This document shows positions 6,975 to 14,963 of a stretch of DNA of 15,192 nucleotides, one piece after another. Numbering within the stretch: position 1 is the first letter of the stretch; each line of letters opens with the position of its first letter. Below the pieces are notes generated by a model that was given only the letters and a program-made list of their open reading frames with translations, searched no databases and was not told where the DNA came from. The DNA is taken from positions 1 through 15,192 of the forward strand of contig PWUC01000218.1 of assembly GCA_003562655.1 (NCBI GenBank), read 5' to 3'. Position numbers and translations under genes: made by a program. The stretch is from Clostridia bacterium. Its GTDB lineage: Bacteria; Bacillota_E; SLMV01; PUMD01.

Positions 6975-7955
6975 GTGAAGATGGTAGAAGTGCAAAATGT
7001 CAGCAAGCGGTATGGCGATACTTCGGCCGTCAATGAACTCAGCTTCTCCGTTCCCAGGGGAGAGATCCTGGGCTTTCTCGGACCCAACGGCGCCGGCAAG
7101 ACCACCACCATGAGGATCATCACCGGCTTCATACCTCCGACCTCGGGGAGCGTCCGTGTGGACGGGTTCGATGTGCTGGAAAACCCCCTCGAGACCAAGA
7201 GCCGGATCGGGTACCTGCCGGAAAACTCGCCGCTGTATCCGGAGATGACCGTGGCCCACTTCCTCTCTTTCATGGCTGAGATGAAGGATCTTGACCCAAA
7301 GACCATACCCCGAGAAGTCGACAACGTGGTCGAGCAGCTGGAACTCGGTCCTGTCTATCACCGTCTGACAGGAAACTGCTCCCTCGGCTACCGTCATCGC
7401 ATAGGGCTGGCCCAGGCATTGCTGGGCGATCCGCCCATTTTGATTCTCGACGAACCCACCTCAGGACTCGATCCCAGGCAGCGCATAGAGATCCGGGATC
7501 TGATCCGCAGCCTGGCGGGAGAGCGCACGGTCATCCTCAGCTCTCACGTCCTACCCGAGGTACAGCAGACGTGCGAACGGGTCGTGATCATAAACAACGG
7601 ACAGCTGGTGGCCGAGGACAGCCCGAGCGGGCTGGCATCGCGCCTGCAGGGACACAGCCGCCTGAAACTGGAAGCCCGGGGTTGCAGTGATCTGATCAGC
7701 CGTGCGCTCGCGGGGATCGCGGGCATCAACGAGATCACTGTGGATTCAGAAAAAGGACGATCAACGGCATTTTCCCTGGAAGTGTCCCCAGACCGGGATG
7801 TCAGAGAAGACATCTTTCACGCGATGGCGGCCAGCAACTGCCCCATCCTGGAGATGTCCTCCCAGGGAGCATCGCTGGAAGATGTGTTCTTGCAGCTGAC
7901 CACCGAGGACCCAGCGCGCACAAAAGACGCTGAGGAGGTGGATACGGATGAATAA
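6975..7955 (+). CDS. ABC transporter ATP-binding protein (GldA-like)
   Basis: This is the ATPase of an ABC-2 type transporter of unknown substrate. It has Walker A GPNGAGKTT (about residues 36-44), a signature region CSLGYRHRIGLAQAL in the place of LSGGQ (GldA-type proteins usually have SKGYRQR there), Walker B LILDEPTSGLDP and a switch His in SSHVLPEVQ. A C-terminal extension of about 100 residues matches the DUF4162-like tail seen in this group. GTG at 6975 is chosen because GGGGGG (6961-6966) lies 8 bases upstream; GTG at 6969 and ATG at 6981 are in the same frame and remain possible. The last bases overlap the permease gene by 8. The relationship to gliding-motility GldA is by architecture only; many non-gliding bacteria carry the same set. 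Confidence 0.92.
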   Translation: MKMVEVQNVSKRYGDTSAVNELSFSVPRGEILGFLGPNGAGKTTTMRIITGFIPPTSGSVRVDGFDVLENPLETKSRIGYLPENSPLYPEMTVAHFLSFMAEMKDLDPKTIPREVDNVVEQLELGPVYHRLTGNCSLGYRHRIGLAQALLGDPPILILDEPTSGLDPRQRIEIRDLIRSLAGERTVILSSHVLPEVQQTCERVVIINNGQLVAEDSPSGLASRLQGHSRLKLEARGCSDLISRALAGIAGINEITVDSEKGRSTAFSLEVSPDRDVREDIFHAMAASNCPILEMSSQGASLEDVFLQLTTEDPARTKDAEEVDTDE

Positions 7956-8658
7956 GGTCTTTTCCGTCACCAGGCGAGAATTGAGCACCTACCTGTACAC
8001 CCCAATGGCCTATGCGCTGATGGCCGGGTTTCTCCTGATGACAGGGTACTTCTTCTCCGTGTCGGTGCTGGGTTCACGCATGGCCAGCGTGCACTCGACG
8101 CTGGGCAATGCGGGCCTGATCCTGGTCTTTGTTGCCCCCATCCTCACCATGCGGCTTCTGGCCGATGAGATGCAGCAGGGCACCGCGGAAGTACTCTTCA
8201 CCACACCGGTGACCACCAGCCAGGTGATTGCAGGGAAGTTCCTGGGCTCCTTTGCCATGGTCACCCTGTTGATCGTCATCATGATGATCTACCCCCTGGT
8301 GCTGGATCACTTCGGAAACCCCGACTGGGGGGCGACCCTCTCGGCCTATCTGGGGTTCTGGCTGATGGCGGGCGCCTTTCTTGCCGCGGGCATCTTCACC
8401 TCGTCGTTGACCGACAGCCAGCTGGTGGCCGGAGTATCCGGGGTTGCATTGCTGCTTCTTCTGTGGGTCATAGACTGGGCCGGCGCCACCCTGGGAGAAC
8501 CCCTTGAGTCAATCCTGTCGCACCTGTCCGTGACCCGGCACTTTGTCGACTTCAACCGGGGCATCATCGACACCCAGCACATCGTTTTCTACGTGACCCT
8601 CACCATTGGTTTTCTATTCTTGAGTGGACGCGTTCTTGAGAGTCGGCAGTGGCGTTGA
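7948..8658 (+). CDS. ABC-2 type permease (GldF-like)
   Basis: This is the membrane subunit partnered with the preceding ATPase. The 236-residue product has about six membrane segments and begins with the family's typical pattern, a short basic N-terminus followed by RRELSTYLYTPMAYALMAGF. The cytoplasmic loop LADEMQQGTAEVLFTTPVTT, expected to contact the ATPase, is also typical. It overlaps the ATPase gene by 8 bases and has GAGGAGG about 10 bases before its ATG. At this length it lacks the large extracytoplasmic loop of longer ABC-2 permeases, and the next gene may supply the equivalent function. The substrate is unknown. Confidence 0.92.
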   Translation: MNKVFSVTRRELSTYLYTPMAYALMAGFLLMTGYFFSVSVLGSRMASVHSTLGNAGLILVFVAPILTMRLLADEMQQGTAEVLFTTPVTTSQVIAGKFLGSFAMVTLLIVIMMIYPLVLDHFGNPDWGATLSAYLGFWLMAGAFLAAGIFTSSLTDSQLVAGVSGVALLLLLWVIDWAGATLGEPLESILSHLSVTRHFVDFNRGIIDTQHIVFYVTLTIGFLFLSGRVLESRQWR

Positions 8659-8677
8659 GAGAGGAGGGAGAATTCCT

Positions 8678-10288
8678 GTGAAGGACTACATGAGCAAGAT
8701 CAACTGGAGAACCATCCTGGGCGCCCTGGCTCTGCTGGCTGCGGCAGTCACCATCTTCGCCCTCATGATCTACGGCAGCCGAACCTCCGCGGCCCGGATA
8801 TCCGGCTCAGTGACCATCATCGCGGCGATCGCATTTCTGCTAACGGGCGGTCTCCAGCAGCTGCAGTTTTTCGGGTCGCGACAGTTCATGCGCGGCTCCG
8901 CCAGCAGCCTGTACACCGCGGCCATCATCGGAATACTCGTCCTGGTCAACGTGGTTGCCGCTCAGACCAGCTGGCGCTGGGACATGACCGCGACCGGTGA
9001 ACACAGTCTATCCGAACAGACCCAGACCGTCCTGCGCGAACTGGATGAGGACGTACACATCCTGGCCTTCTTTCCCGACGGCAGCGGAATCGGTTACGAG
9101 GTGGAGAGCCTGCTCACCGAGTATGAGTATCTCTCCAACCGCATCCAGGTTCAGTTCATTGATCCCGAGAAACAACCCGGTCTGGCCCGGGAATACGATG
9201 TCAGCAGGCCCTACACGACGGTGCTGGAGAGCGGGGGGCAGCGCCGGGCCATAAGCGGCTACAACCTCTATGATTTCTCAGCCGGCTACGACGACCCCTC
9301 GCAGGTGATGTTCCGGGGTGAACAGGCCTTCACACGGGCCATCATTGATCTGACCCAGCAGGTGGGAGCATCCGTCTACTTCATGACCGGCCACGGGGAG
9401 GCGGACCTGTATGAGGAATACAGCATCCTTCGGGCCTACATGGACGGCGAGGGATACCGTCCCTCCAGCTGGAACCCGGGACGTGACGGCCCCATCCCGG
9501 AGGACGCGGATCTGATCGTGATCGCCGGGCCCACCCGCGACCTGCACCCCCAGGAGGCCGAGGATCTCATGCGGTTCACGGATGAAGGCGGCAGGCTGTT
9601 GATCCTGGCAGACACCATGCCCGGCGCAAACCGCCAGTTCGTGAATCTGGCCGCCCTTGTCGAACACGTGGGGGTCCAGATGCGACCCGACGTGGTGATC
9701 GATCCCGTCCGGGCCTACTACATGGATCCCATGAGCCCGGTACCACGAATGGACTATCACACGGTCACGGAGAAGCTCATCGACCACGGACTCCTGGTGG
9801 TACTGCCGCGAACAAGGAGTCTGGTGGCCGCAGAAGAGCCCCCGGACGATCTGAATGTCCGGCGCCTGCTCTTCAGCTCACCTGATTCCTGGGGCGAGAC
9901 TGATCCCGTCGATCAGGACGAGGGACATGAGGATGCATCCGGGCCCCTGGCCCTGGCCTACGCCGTCGCACGCACCGATGACGACGAGGACCCACTCGAG
10001 GAAGAGGGGGTCAGTGAGACCCCTGTGGCGGTGATCATCGGGGATGCGGATTTCGTCAGCAACGACATGTTCGGGTTCCAGGGGAATTCTGACCTTTTCA
10101 TGAACTCGGTCCAGTGGCTGCTCGACCGGGCCGACCTGATAACCATCCGCCCCAAGGAGCCGGTATTGAGGCAGGTATTCCTCTCACCAACGGAGGGCCG
10201 GATGATCTTCTACGGCAGCACCCTGGGATTGCCGTTGATCATACTGATCATCGGCATGACGGTGTGGCTGCGGAGGAGGCACCTGTGA
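8678..10288 (+). CDS. GldG-like ABC transporter auxiliary membrane protein
   Basis: This 536-residue protein belongs to the GldG / ABC_transp_aux (DUF4350-like, IFT52-like) group that accompanies GldA/GldF-type transporters. There are three hydrophobic segments in the first 100 residues (around 13-31, 40-57, 78-97). A large soluble domain, probably extracytoplasmic, follows and includes EHSLSEQT, FMTGHGEADLYEEY, DLIVIAGPTRDL, GGRLLILAD and VIIGDADFVSND. A last membrane helix near residues 510-531 ends in WLRRRHL. The soluble part resembles a glutamine-amidotransferase-like fold without catalytic residues, as known for the group. GTG at 8678 is chosen for AGGAGGG 9 bases upstream. Near residues 410-460 is a strongly acidic low-complexity insert rich in Asp and Glu. 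Its stop overlaps the next start (TGATG). Confidence 0.88.
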   Translation: MKDYMSKINWRTILGALALLAAAVTIFALMIYGSRTSAARISGSVTIIAAIAFLLTGGLQQLQFFGSRQFMRGSASSLYTAAIIGILVLVNVVAAQTSWRWDMTATGEHSLSEQTQTVLRELDEDVHILAFFPDGSGIGYEVESLLTEYEYLSNRIQVQFIDPEKQPGLAREYDVSRPYTTVLESGGQRRAISGYNLYDFSAGYDDPSQVMFRGEQAFTRAIIDLTQQVGASVYFMTGHGEADLYEEYSILRAYMDGEGYRPSSWNPGRDGPIPEDADLIVIAGPTRDLHPQEAEDLMRFTDEGGRLLILADTMPGANRQFVNLAALVEHVGVQMRPDVVIDPVRAYYMDPMSPVPRMDYHTVTEKLIDHGLLVVLPRTRSLVAAEEPPDDLNVRRLLFSSPDSWGETDPVDQDEGHEDASGPLALAYAVARTDDDEDPLEEEGVSETPVAVIIGDADFVSNDMFGFQGNSDLFMNSVQWLLDRADLITIRPKEPVLRQVFLSPTEGRMIFYGSTLGLPLIILIIGMTVWLRRRHL

Positions 10289-11685
10289 TGAAAAACTGGA
10301 AGTTCCCGCTCCTGGCGGCAGTTGTCTTTGGCGCCCTTCTCGCCTACGTCCTGTGGGGAGGGCCGGCCCCCTCCCCTGAGGAGACCGAACCGCCGCCAGA
10401 GGAGATCAAAATCGTAGATCTGAGCCCGGAAGACATCGAGACCGTCACCGTCCGGTGGGAGGATGCCCAGGACCTGGCCATCTCGGCCCTGGACCATGGG
10501 GAGGATGAACGGATCTTCCAGCTGACCTCACCCTTCGAACGGGCCACCGACCAGAACCGGGGCCGGCTGATGTTCGCCAGCGCATCGCAGATGAGGGCCT
10601 CCCGGATCATCTCCGAGGGGGACGACGACCTCGCCCAGTTCGGACTGGATGATCCCATCGGAGCCATCATCGTGACCCTCGCAGACGGCACCGACATCAC
10701 GCTGCACATAGGCGATAGCAGTCCCCTGAGCGTCGGATCCGAACCCGACCGCTACGTCAGGGTCGAAGGAGAGGACAGGGTCTACCTGGTGACGGGGATC
10801 CGGCTCGCCTTCTTCACGGCCCCGCCGGACAAGTGGCGAGATCCGGTCATACTCCGGCTGGATTCAGAGGAAGTGCAGAAGATCGAGGTCCGGTCAGGCG
10901 CCCGTGAGTGGTCCGCGGCCCGCACTGAGGATCCTTATGGCTGGCAGCTTCTGTCGCCCCTGTCCGCCCCGGCCCGGTCGCGGGTGGCTGAGGACATCCT
11001 CTGGCGCATGGGCTCCCTCAGGGCCGAAAGATTTGAAAGGGACCATCCCACTCCTGAGCAGCTGCAGGAGTATGGACTGGACGCCCCATCCATGAGGATC
11101 TCCTTCACCCGTTCATCGGGTGAGGACCATGCGATACTGGTGGGACTCTTCGCTGACGAACAGGGAGCCGAGGTATATGTGAAGTTAGAGGGCAGACCCT
11201 ACGTCTATGTTGTGAGCTCGACCGCCTTCGGCCAGGCCGGATTGGGTGCCTCCTTCGACTGGCTGGCCACCACCGTCTTCTCCCCGGCCACGTTTGCCCA
11301 GGTGGTCTCGCTGCAGTGGAAAGGGGAGAATGGTTCCCACCGACTGGTCCGCGGTGAGGATCACTGGCTCCTGGAGATGCCCCCGGGTGACCCGGTGGAG
11401 GTGCCCCGCGAGGAGGCCGAACCTACTGTGCGCTCCGTCCTGCGCGCACAGGCATCTGATGTAAGGGAGCCTGACCAGCCCCTGCGTGAGTACGGGCTGG
11501 CACCCCCCCGGGCGCGCCTCGAAGTCAGCTTCAGATCCTCCGAGGATGACGGGGTCCGAACCATCACCCTGAACATCGGCACAACCGGGCAAACCTCCTA
11601 CGCCCAGGTTGACGGATACAGCCCTCTCTTCATATTCGACTGGGATCTCGACTCGCTCCTCGAGGATCTGAGCCAGCTGCGCTGA
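10288..11685 (+). CDS. DUF4340 protein, three tandem modules, membrane-anchored
   Basis: The 465-residue product has one N-terminal hydrophobic helix (about residues 5-23) followed by a Pro/Glu-rich linker (25-40), so the rest should be exported and tethered. The body is three related modules. Each has a core [FY]GLxxP (118-123, 262-267, 402-407), then a strand such as IIVTLADG, MRISFTRS or LEVSFRSS, then a glycine strand such as LHIGDS, ILVGLF or LNIGTT, then a Tyr/Val-rich strand. This matches DUF4340, which is commonly found beside GldG-like genes. The ATG at 10288 overlaps the previous stop by one base (TGATG) and GGAGGAGG lies 8 bases upstream; an open frame continues further back within the preceding gene. 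The molecular role is unknown; a periplasmic partner of the transporter is inferred. Confidence 0.88.
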   Translation: MKNWKFPLLAAVVFGALLAYVLWGGPAPSPEETEPPPEEIKIVDLSPEDIETVTVRWEDAQDLAISALDHGEDERIFQLTSPFERATDQNRGRLMFASASQMRASRIISEGDDDLAQFGLDDPIGAIIVTLADGTDITLHIGDSSPLSVGSEPDRYVRVEGEDRVYLVTGIRLAFFTAPPDKWRDPVILRLDSEEVQKIEVRSGAREWSAARTEDPYGWQLLSPLSAPARSRVAEDILWRMGSLRAERFERDHPTPEQLQEYGLDAPSMRISFTRSSGEDHAILVGLFADEQGAEVYVKLEGRPYVYVVSSTAFGQAGLGASFDWLATTVFSPATFAQVVSLQWKGENGSHRLVRGEDHWLLEMPPGDPVEVPREEAEPTVRSVLRAQASDVREPDQPLREYGLAPPRARLEVSFRSSEDDGVRTITLNIGTTGQTSYAQVDGYSPLFIFDWDLDSLLEDLSQLR

Positions 11686-11691
11686 TCTTCA

Positions 11692-11714
11692 GGGCCCGGC
11701 TCTCCGCCGGGCCC
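11692..11714 (+). terminator. GC hairpin closing the Gld-like operon
   Basis: GGGCCCGGC, loop TCTCC, GCCGGGCCC: a perfect 9-bp stem starting 6 bases after the DUF4340 stop. No U-tract follows (CATGAATT), so it may be a weak or factor-assisted terminator or an RNA 3'-end stabiliser. Confidence 0.6.
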
Positions 11715-11798
11715 CATGAATTGCGCAGGCACAAATGGTATCATGTTAGGTAGATATTCCGTCCAGCCATCAACCTGAGGAGGAAACGGAGACCAGAC

Positions 11799-12830
11799 AT
11801 GCCCGCCAACCTCTCGCCCGAGTACATGGAAGCGGAGAAACGTTGGCGCAAGGCGTCAACTCCCGAGGATAAGCTGGCAGCCCTGCAGGATATGCTGCGG
11901 ACCATTCCCAAGCACAAGGGGACGGAGAAGCTGCAGGCAGATATCAAGAGGAGACTGGCCAAGACCAGGGAGCAGATCGAGGCGCGCCAACGCTCGGGTA
12001 CGACGAGGCGCCGACCGGACTGGGTGGTGCAGCGGCAGGGCCCCGGGCAGGTTGCCGTGATCGGTCCCGCCAATTCCGGCAAGTCCTCCCTGGTGGCAGC
12101 CGTGACCAACGCAGAGCCGGACATAGGCGAATATCCCTTCACCACCGTCATGCCCTTGCCCGCCATGATGCCCTACGAAAACGTCCAGGTTCAGCTGGTG
12201 GACCTGCCCCCGCTTCACCGTGACATGTCTCCGCCCTGGCTGCAGGAGGTGATACGGGTGGCAGACGGAATACTGCTGGTCTTTGATCTGTCCGATGATG
12301 ACCTGTTGGCTCTGGCAGAATCCGCGATGGCCTATCTGGAGGAGAAAAACCTCCACCTGCGCCCGCCAGAGGGAGACTGGAACGAACTTATCCCTGGCTG
12401 CAAACCGGGGGCAGGCAAACACTGCTATCCAACCCTAATTGCGGCCAACAAGTTCGAGGATGAGGAGGCCGAGCTGAGGCTGGAGCTGCTGGCCGAGATG
12501 TGGAAGGAGGCCAGCTACCCCCGACTGCCTCTACTGCGCGTATCCGCCGGCACCGGCACAAACCTGGACGTGCTGAACAGGTGCCTGTGGCATATACTGG
12601 GGAAAATCCGCGTCTACACCCGGCCTCCCGGCCGCGCCCCGGACTATTCTGCCCCCTTTGTGCTGGACCAGGGCTGCACCGCCCTGGATCTGGCCCGCGA
12701 CATTCACAAAGACATAGGCGATCAGTTCAAGTACGCCCGGGTCTGGGGCGATTACACCTTTGACGCCCAGATGGTGGGACGCGATTACGTGCTCAATGAT
12801 GGAGATGTCCTCGAAGTTCACAGCGAATGA
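11799..12830 (+). CDS. DRG/Obg-like GTPase with C-terminal TGS domain
   Basis: The 343-residue product is a TRAFAC-class GTPase related to archaeal and eukaryotic DRG and bacterial Obg. An N-terminal helical region contains TIPKHKGTEKLQADIKRRL (35-53), a DRG hallmark. G1 is GPANSGKSSL (89-98), the G2 region has YPFTT (112-116), G3 is DLPP (135-138) in the place of DxxG, and G4 is NKFE (217-220). The C-terminal TGS domain (about 270-341) includes IRVYTRPPG and ends DGDVLEV. TGS GTPases bind ribosomes or RNA, and a role in translation or stress is expected by family. The ATG at 11799 has GGAGA 6 bases and GAGGAGG further upstream. TATCAT at 11739 may be part of its promoter, but no -35 fits well. 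It starts a tight three-gene set. Confidence 0.92.
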   Translation: MPANLSPEYMEAEKRWRKASTPEDKLAALQDMLRTIPKHKGTEKLQADIKRRLAKTREQIEARQRSGTTRRRPDWVVQRQGPGQVAVIGPANSGKSSLVAAVTNAEPDIGEYPFTTVMPLPAMMPYENVQVQLVDLPPLHRDMSPPWLQEVIRVADGILLVFDLSDDDLLALAESAMAYLEEKNLHLRPPEGDWNELIPGCKPGAGKHCYPTLIAANKFEDEEAELRLELLAEMWKEASYPRLPLLRVSAGTGTNLDVLNRCLWHILGKIRVYTRPPGRAPDYSAPFVLDQGCTALDLARDIHKDIGDQFKYARVWGDYTFDAQMVGRDYVLNDGDVLEVHSE

Positions 12831-12854
12831 TATTGAAAGAAAGGTGGTTTCATT

Positions 12855-13622
12855 ATGCCGGCCACTCATTTCGTGTTCACTCCGTCCGAGTCCAAGCGCC
12901 TCATAGCCAGAGCCGTGAGTCAGATGAAACCTGTCAGACGGGCCCTAAAGGACGGCACTGTCCTGATCTGCACCGGATCAACCAACGCCTGCGTGCTGGA
13001 AGAGATCCTGGGCGAAGAGTTCCCTCACTACCGGTACCTGTCAGGACACACCCTTCCCACGAAGGCCAGCAGGGCTCTCATCCCTCCTGACCGCCGCCCT
13101 GACGTAATACTCCGCCAGGGGAAGGTGGATCCGGATCTGGACCGGTTTTCCGCCCTGGAAGGGATGCAGCCCGATGACGTGTACATAAAGGGGGCCAACG
13201 CCCTCAACTATGAGCAGAAGGTGGCGGGAATCCTGATCGGAGGTTTCGGCGGCGGCGGCAGTATCGGGGCAGCCCTGGGTCACATTGCAGGAAGAAGGCT
13301 CCGCCTGGTCCTCCCCATCGGCCTGGAAAAGTGCACGGCCCATGATATCTATGAGGTGTCAGAGAGGCTCAACCGGCACGGGGACTACGAACCGGACCCC
13401 CCTCGCATGGTGGCGGTGCGGGGAGAGATCGTCACGGAAATAGAAGCCCTCCACATTCTGACGGGAGTAACGTCCCATCACATCGCCTCTGGAGGCATCG
13501 CCGGCGCTGAGGGCGCCGTGTGGCTGCTGGCCGAGGGAACCGGAGGGCAGGTTGAAAAGGCCCGGAGGATCGCAGGGGAGATCGCCGGCGAACCTTCCTT
13601 TCTGGACCGGATTAACAGCTGA
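12855..13622 (+). CDS. Conserved-looking protein of unknown function, 255 residues
   Basis: I do not recognise a named family. The protein is soluble, with no signal peptide or membrane helix. Notable blocks are VLICTGSTNACVLEEIL (36-52), DVYIKGANALN (108-118), a glycine-rich GGFGGGGSIGAALG (129-142), VLPIGLEKC (152-160) and SHHIASGGIAGAEGAVWLL (207-225). The TGST turn after a beta strand and before a helix recalls the NagB/RpiA/CoA-transferase-like fold, in which such a loop binds phosphate or CoA. That is inference from pattern. AAAGGTGG lies 8 bases before the ATG. The gene follows the TGS GTPase by 24 bases and precedes the MBL hydrolase by 19, so the three are probably one transcript. 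Confidence 0.85.
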   Translation: MPATHFVFTPSESKRLIARAVSQMKPVRRALKDGTVLICTGSTNACVLEEILGEEFPHYRYLSGHTLPTKASRALIPPDRRPDVILRQGKVDPDLDRFSALEGMQPDDVYIKGANALNYEQKVAGILIGGFGGGGSIGAALGHIAGRRLRLVLPIGLEKCTAHDIYEVSERLNRHGDYEPDPPRMVAVRGEIVTEIEALHILTGVTSHHIASGGIAGAEGAVWLLAEGTGGQVEKARRIAGEIAGEPSFLDRINS

Positions 13623-13641
13623 CTGAAAGAGGGGATCATCC

Positions 13642-14373
13642 ATGCGACTGGCAGTACTGGGGCGTTATTCGCCCTTTCCTCCCCCCGAAGGAGCCTGCCC
13701 CGGCTACCTTCTGCAGCACGGTGACGCATCACTGCTGTTGGAATGCGGAAGTGGTGTCGTTGCGCGCCTGCAGAACCACGTCAGCTTCGACCGGCTGCAA
13801 TACGTCATCCTTTCACACCTGCACGGCGATCATTGCTCGGACCTGAGCGTTCTGCGCTACGCCGCAGACACCGATCTCCGCGGCCTCCGGGAGCCTGCCG
13901 CCCTGCAGGTATACGCACCCCCGGTGCCCGAGGAGGAATTCGCCCGTCTCAGCTACAAGGAGGCCGTGAGGGCGATCCCGGTGACAGGCGGGGACACGCT
14001 GCAGTTGGGCCCCTTCGAAGTCAGCTTTACCGAGACCGATCACCCTCTGCTCTGCTACGCTGTGCGGGTTACCGCCGGTGGCAGAACCCTGGCATACACG
14101 GCGGACACCGCGTACTCGTCCGGGGTCGTTGAGATGGCCCACGGCGCGGATCTTCTCCTCGCCGAGGCGTCCCTGGAGGAATCCCAGTCGGGATTCCGGG
14201 GACACATGACGGCCTCCCAGGCCGCAATGATGGCACAAAGAGCCGGAGCTGGCCGCCTCCTTCTCACCCACTTCTGGCCCTATCACGATGTAGAGAAAAT
14301 GGTCCACTCGGCCAGAAACGCGTGCGACCTGCCCGTTGAGGCCGCAGAGGAGGAGAGTGTATACCCCGTATGA
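13642..14373 (+). CDS. MBL-fold metal-dependent hydrolase
   Basis: The 243-residue product is a metallo-beta-lactamase-fold hydrolase of the RNase Z / YhfI-like type. The metal-binding motif is HLHGDH (residues 59-64). Further likely ligands are the His of ETDHPL (133), the Asp of YTADTAYSS (155) and the His of LTHFWPYHD (210); GHMTASQAA (from residue 187) fits the RNase Z/ElaC-like C-terminal region. RNase Z itself is longer and carries an exosite arm, which is not seen here, so tRNA processing is not assured. AGAGGGGAT sits 6 bases before the ATG. It is the last gene of the GTPase operon and converges with the lipoprotein gene 5 bases away. The substrate is unknown. Confidence 0.9.
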   Translation: MRLAVLGRYSPFPPPEGACPGYLLQHGDASLLLECGSGVVARLQNHVSFDRLQYVILSHLHGDHCSDLSVLRYAADTDLRGLREPAALQVYAPPVPEEEFARLSYKEAVRAIPVTGGDTLQLGPFEVSFTETDHPLLCYAVRVTAGGRTLAYTADTAYSSGVVEMAHGADLLLAEASLEESQSGFRGHMTASQAAMMAQRAGAGRLLLTHFWPYHDVEKMVHSARNACDLPVEAAEEESVYPV

Positions 14374-14378
14374 CCCTC

Positions 14379-14945
14379 TCACCGGGCCCGCATGGGCCCG
14401 GTGATCGTCCCCTGCAGCAGCCAGCCCCGGGGACCCTGTTGCAGCCCCATGTGATAGATCCATCGATCATCTGTAAAGATCACTTCCAGCGGTCCCCGGG
14501 CCATGAGAGCCAGTGCATCCCAGGAGTAGGGCTCCTCGAACTCCACCGGGACAGTCTCACCTCCGGGAGTGATCCCGAACATCGAGACGATGCCACCGAG
14601 GTCCTGGTAAAGCACCTCAATCATCCCGCTCCTGATGCGAAAGCCTGCCGCAAGGGGCAGACCCGACATCCGCTTTCGACCCAGGACCTCTCCCCCGAGA
14701 TCCAAGAAGACCAATTCGCCCTCGCCATTGCCCTCCCAGTAGACCATCAGAACCCGCTCTTTGGCCTTTTTCGCCAGCCTGACATCCTCAGAGAAGAACT
14801 CGGCTTGCCATAACAGATGAGGCAATTCGCAGTCAGGGCCCGGCTCGGGCCTCTGCGACATCCGAGGCTGCGGAGTGTGGGTACACGAAACCGTGATCAG
14901 CACGAGCAAAGTGAGGGCAAATAGGCTCCGACGGAACAAGATCAT
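14379..14945 (-). CDS. Putative lipoprotein, function unknown
   Basis: The 188-residue product begins with a basic stretch and hydrophobic core (MILFRRSLFALTLLVLITVSC); the Cys at residue 21 is a likely lipidation site, though the -3 residue is Thr rather than the usual Leu. The mature part starts with a Pro-rich spacer, then has repeated beta-strand patterns such as ERVLMVYWEG, GELVFLDLGGEVLG and GMIEVLYQDLGG, reminiscent of propeller blades, but too few for a full propeller. AAGGAGAAGGGAG stands just before the ATG. Downstream it converges with the MBL gene, and its C-terminal codons fall in the shared hairpin. No family is recognised. Confidence 0.75.
   Translation of the reverse strand: MILFRRSLFALTLLVLITVSCTHTPQPRMSQRPEPGPDCELPHLLWQAEFFSEDVRLAKKAKERVLMVYWEGNGEGELVFLDLGGEVLGRKRMSGLPLAAGFRIRSGMIEVLYQDLGGIVSMFGITPGGETVPVEFEEPYSWDALALMARGPLEVIFTDDRWIYHMGLQQGPRGWLLQGTITGPMRAR
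14380..14403. terminator. Bidirectional hairpin between convergent genes, overlapping a stop codon
   Basis: CACCGGGCCC, loop GCAT, GGGCCCGGTG: a perfect 10-bp stem starting 7 bases after the MBL gene stop. It also contains part of the stop codon and the last few sense codons of the minus-strand lipoprotein gene. Neither side has a U-tract. A shared end for the two converging transcripts is the simplest reading. Confidence 0.6.
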
Positions 14946-14963
14946 ATCTCCCTTCTCCTTACC

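Noticed and set aside
10114..10287. Upstream extension of the DUF4340 gene inside the GldG-like gene
   Set aside because: It is open by chance; the ATG at 10288 has GGAGGAGG, a TGATG overlap and a proper membrane-anchor N-terminus.
11721..11756. Promoter before the TGS GTPase (TTGCGC ... TATCAT or TAGGTA)
   Set aside because: The hexamers are 12 or 20 bases apart, outside the usual 16-18, so no pair is convincing.
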